Assembly (NCBI GenBank): GCA_903930745.1
Contig: CAIYZX010000452.1
Coordinates: 1 to 9,741, forward strand
Source of the DNA: an uncultured Chloroflexota bacterium
GTDB taxonomy: Bacteria > Chloroflexota > Limnocylindria > Limnocylindrales > CSP1-4
Direction: 5' to 3'
Length of the DNA stretch: 9,741 bases
Part shown: positions 1-4,515 of the stretch, piece by piece
Position numbering within the stretch: position 1 is the stretch's first letter
How the letters are laid out: each line of letters begins with the position of its first letter
Notes under the pieces: generated by a model
Seen by the model: only the letters and a program-made list of their open reading frames with translations
Databases searched by the model: none
Told to the model about the DNA's origin: nothing
Position numbers and translations under genes: made by a program

Positions 1-11
1 ACTGCGTACAT
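1..11 (-). CDS. rplU: Probable start of ribosomal protein L21 gene (partial)
   Basis: Only the first three codons and part of a fourth are inside the window. Read on the minus strand they give ATG TAC GCA GT, that is Met-Tyr-Ala-Val, the usual opening of bacterial L21 (MYAVI..). A GAGG stretch four bases before the ATG can serve as ribosome binding site. The neighbour supports the call: DUF2344/TIGR03936 genes are often found just upstream of rng and rplU-rpmA. The 112 bases between this start and the upstream gene (12-123) show no convincing promoter or RNA element. Eleven bases are weak evidence, so the call rests mainly on context. Confidence 0.5.
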
Positions 12-123
12 GGTGCCTCGGATGAGCGACTGCGGCCGCGGGGCGACCGCGACTTGGACACGTATAGGCGCCGCTCGGAACGCGGGCGCGAACGCGGAGT
101 GTACGACCTGACCTTCCGGCCCG

Positions 124-948
124 TCAAAGTCTCGCGCGCGGGGACCTGCCGGCGGCGGCGGACGGACCTCCCCCGGGTCGTGGAACGGGCCGGCGGCGGG
201 GCGCGGGCGGGGGTGGCGGAGGCGCCTCGCCCAGCACCAGGGACTCGCGCACCAGCGTCTGCACGGCCAGTGTGGCGAGCACGCGGGCTGACAGCTCCGC
301 CAGCACCTCGTCCGGCCGGCCAATGCCCTTCTCCGGGTCGTGGCGCAGCGTCATCCGCAGCGTCGCGGCGTCACCGTCAGGGGAGATCGAGAGCGCCACG
401 TCCTCCACGAACGGCCGCAGGTCGTAACGCACCACGCCCTCGCCCTTGGCCCGCTCCCGTGGGATCGACGGCGCCGCGAGCATGGACGCGACGGCGGCAC
501 CCAGCGCGGACCCGAACCCGGCCGATGGCAACGCGACCACGGCCCGGTAGACGGACGCAACCACGCGGCCGGGGAGCGCCGCCTCGCCGGTCCAGACGTC
601 GTAGAGATCAACCAGCCGGTACGCCTCGGGGAGATGGGCCGCCAGCGCCTCGCGCACGCGCCACGCGGGCAGGCGCTCCACGAGATGGATGTCCACGAGC
701 TCCGCCTCACCGGGGATCGCGGCGGAGAGCGGCGCCGCGGGCACGATCCGAGCCCGCGGCTTCGGCCCGTCCAGACCGGCCAACGGCAGACCGGATGCGC
801 CGAGCGCCGTCTCCCAGGCCTCCTGCTGCTCGCGCTGCCCGGTGGTGGACGTGATCGCTGATCGCACAAGGACGAGGCGCCAGCGCTGGACGGCCTCCTT
901 CGCCACAGGAGGGGGCACGGTCGCCGTGGACGTATCGCTCGCTCGCAC
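124..948 (-). CDS. DUF2344 / TIGR03936-type radical-SAM-associated protein
   Basis: A 274-residue protein whose residues about 21-235 resemble DUF2344, the family that occurs beside, or fused to, TIGR03960-type radical SAM proteins. Visible family features are an opening beta strand (RWRLVLVRS, 22-30), the GLPL and PKPRARIVPAAPLS region (53-75), ELVDIHL (83-89), and KGEGVVRYDLRPFVEDV (168-184) followed by RPDEVLAEL (211-219). The biochemical role is not established; the genomic link to ribosome and RNA-processing genes suggests RNA or translation work. The tail (241-274) is Pro/Arg-rich low complexity. The GTG start at 948 has no clear Shine-Dalgarno; GTGs at residues 11 and 15 are alternatives, because the conserved domain begins near residue 21. 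No radical SAM partner precedes it, and no rng gene lies between it and the putative rplU start. Confidence 0.8.
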   Translation of the reverse strand: MRASDTSTATVPPPVAKEAVQRWRLVLVRSAITSTTGQREQQEAWETALGASGLPLAGLDGPKPRARIVPAAPLSAAIPGEAELVDIHLVERLPAWRVREALAAHLPEAYRLVDLYDVWTGEAALPGRVVASVYRAVVALPSAGFGSALGAAVASMLAAPSIPRERAKGEGVVRYDLRPFVEDVALSISPDGDAATLRMTLRHDPEKGIGRPDEVLAELSARVLATLAVQTLVRESLVLGEAPPPPPPAPRRRPVPRPGGGPSAAAGRSPRARL

Positions 949-951
949 GAG

Positions 952-960
952 TGCTAGTCT
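952..960 (+). promoter_or_regulatory. Putative extended -10 promoter of J-domain gene copy 1
   Basis: TGCTAGTCT is an extended -10-like element about 108 bases before the GTG start of the first J-domain gene. The paralogous gene has TGTTAGGCT at almost the same distance (107 bases), and parA has TGCTAGAAT upstream. No good -35 box is seen. The shared sequence and spacing are the evidence; start-site mapping has not been done. The element lies four bases outside the GTG start of the divergent DUF2344 gene. Confidence 0.4.
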
Positions 961-1067
961 GCCGCCGTTGGGGCCATCCGTCCCGTCGCCAACGCCGGTT
1001 CTCTTGGAGCCGCCCTGGCGAAGGCCCCCGAGAGCCCACCGGGTGGGATGTTCGGCGGACCTGCTCG

Positions 1068-1568
1068 GTGATCATCCCGGATCCATACCGGATCCTCCAG
1101 CTTGAGCCCTCGGCGGACGACCACGCGATCGAGGTCGCCTACCGTCGCCTTGCCAAGATGTATCACCCGGACATCGCGGGCGCCGCGGGCGTGGAGCGAA
1201 TGGTCCAGGTCAACCTTGCCCGGGACGCGCTCCGCAATCCGGCGATGCGTGCCGCGGTGGATCGCGCGCGGCAGCGGCGTGCGGCGGCGATGGCCAGCGT
1301 GGCGGCAGCGGACGGCAGGGACCGCGTCGCAGATGGCATGGCCCGGCAGGCTCGGGCCGATGCCCGGCCCGAGACGCCCACCCCGGTCATGTCGCAGGCC
1401 ACGCGTCCCGGGTCCCGCACCGGCGAGACGCTGTTCCCGGCCGGCCGGCCTCCGGGCTCCCGATGCGAGCCTGCAGGTGCGCATGGCACCCAGGGGGACG
1501 GTTCGGCGAGCCTGCCGCATCTGATTGATAGGGCAGGCGTCAGGCCCGAGGCTGTCGGCGGGCGATGA
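1068..1568 (+). CDS. Truncated J-domain protein (5' part of the interrupted gene)
   Basis: This is what can still be translated from the broken gene: 147 native residues followed by 19 residues read from the mobile element (SLPHLIDRAGVRPEAVGGR) before a TGA at 1566-1568. The J domain is complete: helix II with YRRLAK (25-30), HPD at 33-35, and helix III around VQVNLARDALRNP. A short J-only protein could therefore still engage DnaK, but it lacks the C-terminal ExoX-like domain. Its last 29 bases overlap, convergently, the 3' end of the methyltransferase gene inside the element. Whether it is expressed or merely a remnant cannot be told from sequence. Confidence 0.6.
   Translation: MIIPDPYRILQLEPSADDHAIEVAYRRLAKMYHPDIAGAAGVERMVQVNLARDALRNPAMRAAVDRARQRRAAAMASVAAADGRDRVADGMARQARADARPETPTPVMSQATRPGSRTGETLFPAGRPPGSRCEPAGAHGTQGDGSASLPHLIDRAGVRPEAVGGR
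1501..1508. repeat. Target-site duplication, left copy
   Basis: GTTCGGCG directly abuts the left end of the element and is repeated exactly at 2248-2255 next to the right end. The direct repeat, placed immediately outside inverted ends, is the footprint of a DDE-type transposition. Its last base completes a codon (GCG, 1506-1508) of the interrupted gene. Confidence 0.85.
1509..1530 (+). repeat. Left terminal inverted repeat
   Basis: Twenty-two bases that pair with 2226-2247. The inner 19 bases, CTGCCGCATCTGATTGATA (1512-1530), are a perfect reverse complement of 2226-2244; of the outer three, only the third position differs (C here, G at the right end). Weaker similarity continues inward for about eight more bases. 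Confidence 0.88.
1510..1538. other. Subterminal hairpin at left end of the element
   Basis: GCCTGCC (1510-1516) can pair with GGCAGGC (1532-1538), closing a 15-base loop that contains the conserved terminal-repeat core. The right end has the same arrangement at 2217-2246, with the same loop length. Lying just beyond the methyltransferase stop, it could also act as a weak transcription terminator for that gene, although no T-run follows. Confidence 0.5.
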
Positions 1569-2181
1569 TCCAGAGGAAGCGCGCCTCGCCATCCGGCTCC
1601 CGGACCAGCGCCTCCTCGTCCGCGAGGACGTCCCAGTCCCCGGCAGCCAACAGCCGTCGGTAGGCGTCCGTGCCGAGCCCGGAGAAGAACATCGGTGCTC
1701 CGAGCCACTCTCCGGTCCAGCCCACGTCGATGCCCGCGGGAAACGACGCGAGGAGGATTCCGCCGGGCCGCAGCCACCCGGTGATTCGGAGGAGCAGGGC
1801 CTCGTGCTCTGCGGCCGGGAGGTGCCCGGTCGCGTAGAGGGCGACAACGCCGTCCATGCTCTGCTCCGGCATGTGAAGCGCCATCACGTCGCCAGTGCGG
1901 ATGTCGGCCGTCGGGACGTTGTGCCTGGCGGCCTCGGCCTGGACCGGGGAGATGTCGACGCCGACCACGACAGCGCACCGATCGGCCAGTCGGCGGGTCC
2001 AGGGCACGCCGGACCCGCACCCGATGTCGAGCACGCTCGCGCCGGTGGGGAGCATGTCGCAGAACCGGTCGAACAGACGATCCCTTACCGGGTCGACGAC
2101 CGCCTCGCTCCAGGCCGCGAAGGCGTCCGCGATGGCGTCGTAGCCGTCCGCCACGACCTGCTTCTCGCGCTCGGTGTCCAT
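1540..2181 (-). CDS. Class I SAM-dependent methyltransferase, cargo of the mobile cassette
   Basis: A 213-residue Rossmann-type methyltransferase of the Methyltransf_11/25 kind. SAM-binding motif I is VLDIGCGSG (50-58), the acidic end of strand 2 is D76 in VVGVDIS, motif III is GDVMAL (97-102), and the post-I region has LRPGGILL (137-144). The YDAIADAF start (14-21) and the C-terminal FLWIIARR (202-209) are typical of small-molecule methyltransferases. The acceptor substrate cannot be inferred. All core motifs are present and the frame is open, so the enzyme looks functional. ATG at 2181 starts 66 bases inside the right end, with only a loose GAGGGTGAT purine stretch upstream. The gene runs opposite to the host gene, so it needs its own promoter; a TTGATA within the right repeat could be a -35 box, but no matching -10 is clear. 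Confidence 0.85.
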   Translation of the reverse strand: MDTEREKQVVADGYDAIADAFAAWSEAVVDPVRDRLFDRFCDMLPTGASVLDIGCGSGVPWTRRLADRCAVVVGVDISPVQAEAARHNVPTADIRTGDVMALHMPEQSMDGVVALYATGHLPAAEHEALLLRITGWLRPGGILLASFPAGIDVGWTGEWLGAPMFFSGLGTDAYRRLLAAGDWDVLADEEALVREPDGEARFLWIIARRQPRA

Positions 2182-2216
2182 GCGAAGATCATCACCCTCT
2201 GCGCCGTCTTGTCGAG

Positions 2217-2246
2217 GGCTCGCCGTATCAATCAGATGCGGCAGCC
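2217..2246. other. Subterminal hairpin at right end of the element
   Basis: GGCT-C-GCC (2217-2224, one bulged C) can pair with GGCAGCC (2240-2246), closing a 15-base loop (2225-2239) that holds the repeat core. It mirrors the left-end hairpin. The one base that differs between the outer arms is matched by a change in the inner arm, so pairing is kept. Confidence 0.45.
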
Positions 2247-2247
2247 T
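2226..2247 (-). repeat. Right terminal inverted repeat
   Basis: The reverse complement of this stretch matches 1509-1530 at 21 of 22 positions. It ends directly against the right copy of the 8-bp target duplication. Confidence 0.88.
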
Positions 2248-2255
2248 GTTCGGCG
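2248..2255. repeat. Target-site duplication, right copy
   Basis: GTTCGGCG, identical to 1501-1508. The codons of the interrupted gene resume at 2256, so precise loss of the element and one copy of this repeat (747 bases, a multiple of three) restores the frame. Confidence 0.85.
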
Positions 2256-2483
2256 GGACCTGCGCCCGGCCGTCCGTCCGGCAGCGTCCTCGGGTTCGGC
2301 CGCTACGCTGGCTGGTCCCTCGGAGAGATCGCCCGCGTGGACCACGGGTACCTCGAGTGGCTGGAGCGCGCGCCCATCGGACGGCAGTACGTGCAGGAGG
2401 TGGATGCGCTGCTCCGGCGGGTTGGGCGCCGGGTTGGGGCGCCGGCCACCAGGATCGGCCTCGGTCTCAGCCGCCGTCCCTGA
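2256..2483 (+). pseudogene. 3' remnant of the interrupted gene (ExoX-like C-terminal domain)
   Basis: An open stretch of 75 codons ending at TGA 2481-2483, without a plausible start of its own. It encodes GFGRYAGWSLGEIARVD (residues 13-28 of the fragment), then YLEWLERAPIGRQYVQEVDALL, closely matching the C-terminal domain of the intact paralog (FGRYSGWTLGEIARVD and YLEWLHRTPIGRQF). It has kept its frame and conserved residues with no internal stop, which suggests the insertion is fairly recent. It is almost certainly not translated from its own start, unless a start inside the element is used. Confidence 0.85.
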
Positions 2484-2492
2484 TCGGACCCT

Positions 2493-2520
2493 CCCCGGCC
2501 CGGGGACCCCTCGGGGGGTC
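2493..2520 (+). terminator. G+C-rich hairpins, possible terminator of copy 1
   Basis: Two overlapping hairpins lie just after the TGA: CCCCG/CGGGG with a 3-base loop (2493-2505), and GACCCC/GGGGTC with the loop TCGG (2505-2520). No T-run follows, so this would be a non-canonical terminator. The position between the tandem genes, before the second gene's putative promoter, supports the idea. Confidence 0.35.
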
Positions 2521-2538
2521 GAGCTCGTCAAGGCCCCG

Positions 2539-2547
2539 TGTTAGGCT
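2539..2547 (+). promoter_or_regulatory. Putative extended -10 promoter of J-domain gene copy 2
   Basis: TGTTAGGCT lies 107 bases before the GTG start, nearly the same distance as TGCTAGTCT in copy 1. No clear -35 box is visible. The predicted leader is about 100 bases and shows no recognised regulatory RNA. Confidence 0.4.
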
Positions 2548-2653
2548 CCGGCGCGATGAGGCTGACGGCCACGCCACCAGTTGCCCGCCTGCTCGGGGCG
2601 GCAGATGCGCGTCGGCGGCCTCGCCCGGTGAGGTTGTCCCGCGTGATCCGACT

Positions 2654-3310
2654 GTGATCATCCCCGATCCGTACAAGGTGCTCCAGGTTGATCCGTCGGC
2701 TGACGACGAGACGATCGAGGCCGCCTATCGCCGCCTTGCCAAGCGCCATCACCCGGACGTGGCCGGTCCCGAGGGGTCCGCGCAGATGGTCCAGATCAAT
2801 CTCGCCCGGGAGACGCTCCGTGATCCCGCCAGGCGCTCTGCGGTGGACCGCGCGCGCCTGCGCAGGGAGGCGACCAGCGCCCAGGCCGCGGCCGCCGAGG
2901 GCCGGTTCCGCGCCGCGGCCACGGCCAGGGCGGAGGCGGAGCGTCGCACGGCCCCGTCCTCGAGTCCCGCAGGCTCGAGCGGCTGGCCCTTCCCGGGCAT
3001 GGCGGAGGGGTCTGCCGGTGGCTTCGGCGGCTCGACCAGGTGGGGCCACGCGCACGGTGGCGGGGCCACCGACGGGAACGCAGGGCCGCCCCCGGGCAAC
3101 CCGGCAGGGAGCCTCGTCACCTTCGGGCGCTACTCGGGCTGGACGCTGGGCGAGATCGCCCGAGTGGACGTGGAGTACCTGGAGTGGCTCCACCGGACGC
3201 CCATCGGCCGCCAGTTCGCGTCGGAGATCGACGTCCTGCTCCGCCAGGGCGGTCAGCGGTCCGGCAACACCGCGACACAGAACGCGCACGGCCTGTTCCG
3301 GCGCCGCTAG
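2654..3310 (+). CDS. J-domain protein with ExoX-like/DUF3820-type C-terminal domain (intact copy)
   Basis: A 218-residue protein with three parts. Residues 1-70 form a J domain (opening V-I-I-P-D-P-Y, helix II YRRLAK at 25-30, HPD at 33-35, helix III with MVQINLARETL), the hallmark of Hsp40-type partners that stimulate DnaK ATPase. Residues 71-153 are an Ala/Arg-rich, then Gly/Pro/Ser-rich linker. Residues 154-197 (VTFGRYSGWTLGEIARVD, YLEWLHRTPIGRQF, EIDVLL) resemble the small domain found at the C-terminus of exonuclease X and in DUF3820 proteins. There is no zinc-finger or DnaJ C-terminal substrate domain, so it is not a general DnaJ; the C-terminal domain probably sets the target, which is unknown. 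GTG at 2654 is chosen by alignment with the paralog; no other in-frame start lies close upstream. It is convergent with rodA across a 30-base gap. Confidence 0.8.
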   Translation: MIIPDPYKVLQVDPSADDETIEAAYRRLAKRHHPDVAGPEGSAQMVQINLARETLRDPARRSAVDRARLRREATSAQAAAAEGRFRAAATARAEAERRTAPSSSPAGSSGWPFPGMAEGSAGGFGGSTRWGHAHGGGATDGNAGPPPGNPAGSLVTFGRYSGWTLGEIARVDVEYLEWLHRTPIGRQFASEIDVLLRQGGQRSGNTATQNAHGLFRRR

Positions 3311-3340
3311 GACCGGCCGGAGGCCTGCCCCGTCCAACCG

Positions 3341-4501
3341 CTACCAGTCCGCCTTGGCCTGCCGGATGTTGATGCTCTGGACCACGCCGAGGCCGATGGC
3401 GATGGACGTCAGCGACGCGCCGCCGTGGCTGATGAACGGCAGCGGGATGCCCGCCACGGGCATGATCCCGATGTTCATCCCCACGTTCACGAAGACCTGG
3501 AACAGCAGCAGCGACGCCAGGCCCGCGGTGAACATCTGCCCGAAGGGATCGCGCGAGCGCCAGCCCGCGACGAGGATCCGCCAGATCAGCGCGGCAAAGA
3601 TCAGGAAGACGAGCAGGGCGCCCAGGAAGCCCAGCTCCTGGGCCAGGACGGCGAAGACGAAGTCAGATTCCTGGACGGGGAGGAACCCGCCGCGCAGGTG
3701 CGCGCCGTTCGTGAGGCCCACGCCCGTGAAGCCGCCGGAGCCCACAGCGGTCTGGCTCTGGTAGACCTGCCAGCAGGAGTCGCGGATGTCCGTGCACGGG
3801 CTCAGGAACGAGGCGATCCGCTCCTTCTGGTAGTCCTTGAGCACGTAGGTCCACGCGATCGGCACCGCCGCAACCACGCCCAGGGCCATGGCCGCGAGCC
3901 AGCGAAGGCTGGCACCGGACATGAACAGCATCCCGGCGGCGATCGCGGCGAGGACAAGGGACGTCCCGAGGTCAGGCTGGAGCATGACGAGCGCCCACGG
4001 AGGGGCCATGAGGAGCACCGCGCCCAGGATGGAGGGCAGGCGGTCAAGCCGTCCCTCGCGGTTGCCCAGGTACGCGGCCAGCACGATGGTCATGAGGATC
4101 TTCGCCAGCTCGGAGAACTGGAACGTGAAGGGGCCGATGCTCACCCAGCGGGCGGACCCGCCCACGCCGTCACCGATGGCGAGGGTCATGCCCAGCAGGC
4201 CCAGGTTCACGAGATAGATGGGCCACGAGAGGCTCTTGAGCCACCGGTAGTCAAAGGCGGTGAGCAACAGGAAGGCCACGATGGCGATCGCGGACCACAG
4301 GAGCGCGCGGGTGAACACGGTGCCGGACGCGAGGACGGCGTTGCCGGCCTCAATGCTGTTCGTGTACGCCATCACGAGACCGACGGTCGCGAGCAGCGCC
4401 GCGTAGACCGCGAGCTGCAGGTCGTAGGCGCGCCACGCCGTCCCGACGGACGATCTCGTCACGCCGTTGAAGCGCCCGGGCTCGGCACGCATCACGCGCA
4501 T
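3341..4501 (-). CDS. rodA: Rod shape-determining peptidoglycan glycosyltransferase RodA (SEDS family)
   Basis: A 386-residue polytopic membrane protein with about ten hydrophobic segments (first near 27-48, last near 357-377). SEDS hallmarks are QPDLGTS (175-181), the large extracellular loop with YQKERIASFLSP (224-235), SDFVFAVLAQELGF (279-292) with the conserved aspartate at 280, and the terminal MPVAGIPLPFISHGG signature (347-361). RodA polymerises lipid II into glycan strands for sidewall growth together with PBP2. It lies 14 bases after the mrdA stop; a GGAG overlapping that stop or the closer GGAAG can act as ribosome binding site for ATG 4501. RodA rather than FtsW is preferred because of the neighbours mrdA and mreD. 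Cys236 and Cys243 in the outer loop are unusual. Confidence 0.92.
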   Translation of the reverse strand: MRVMRAEPGRFNGVTRSSVGTAWRAYDLQLAVYAALLATVGLVMAYTNSIEAGNAVLASGTVFTRALLWSAIAIVAFLLLTAFDYRWLKSLSWPIYLVNLGLLGMTLAIGDGVGGSARWVSIGPFTFQFSELAKILMTIVLAAYLGNREGRLDRLPSILGAVLLMAPPWALVMLQPDLGTSLVLAAIAAGMLFMSGASLRWLAAMALGVVAAVPIAWTYVLKDYQKERIASFLSPCTDIRDSCWQVYQSQTAVGSGGFTGVGLTNGAHLRGGFLPVQESDFVFAVLAQELGFLGALLVFLIFAALIWRILVAGWRSRDPFGQMFTAGLASLLLFQVFVNVGMNIGIMPVAGIPLPFISHGGASLTSIAIGLGVVQSINIRQAKADW

Positions 4502-4515
4502 CGCTTCCGTGGCTC

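Larger units (their letters stand above)
1509..2247. mobile_element. Non-autonomous transposable cassette carrying a methyltransferase gene
   Basis: A 739-bp unit bounded by 22-bp terminal inverted repeats with one mismatch and by an 8-bp target duplication. The interior holds a single gene, a 213-residue SAM-dependent methyltransferase on the minus strand, and no transposase, resolvase or recombinase. It sits inside the linker of a J-domain gene, and the empty site can be reconstructed in frame. By structure it fits the class called mobile insertion cassettes or passenger-only IS derivatives, which need a transposase supplied in trans. An 8-bp duplication is seen in several IS families (for example ISL3, IS66, IS6, ISAs1), but the ends do not let me name the family. 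Base composition of the interior is not obviously different from the surroundings, so the element may have resided long in this lineage. Confidence 0.85.
1068..2483 (+). pseudogene. J-domain / ExoX-like C-terminal domain gene, copy 1, split by a mobile element
   Basis: The ancestral gene runs from GTG at 1068 to TGA at 2481-2483 and is interrupted by the element at 1509-2247. Joining 1068-1508 (147 codons) to 2256-2480 (75 codons) keeps frame and gives a 222-residue protein. It matches the intact paralog at 2654-3310 from first residue to last domain: V-I-I-P-D-P-Y opening, J domain with the HPD tripeptide at residues 33-35, variable linker, then GFGRYAGWSLGEIARVD and YLEWLERAPIGRQY. The J domain marks an Hsp70 (DnaK) co-chaperone. 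The C-terminal part resembles the ExoX-like/DUF3820 fold (FGRYxGWxLxEIA..YLxWL), whose role in this setting is unknown. The start is chosen because similarity to the paralog begins exactly there; upstream of it neither gene has a matching frame. Neither copy has a strong Shine-Dalgarno. Confidence 0.85.

Noticed and set aside
54..861. Long plus-strand open frames with Arg/Pro/Gly-rich translations
   Set aside because: They are antisense to the DUF2344 gene, have low-complexity composition typical of G+C-rich shadow frames, and match no family.
1509..2247. Integron-type gene cassette
   Set aside because: The ends lack the core sites of attC, and the exact 8-bp duplication with terminal inverted repeats points to transposition instead.
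1525..2544. Plus-strand open frame of 339 codons across the mobile element
   Set aside because: It is antisense to the methyltransferase and out of frame with the J-domain fragments; the translation shows no recognisable domain.
3311..3340. Bidirectional terminator between the J-domain gene and rodA
   Set aside because: The 30-base gap is G+C-rich but I could not find a stable stem of useful length in it.
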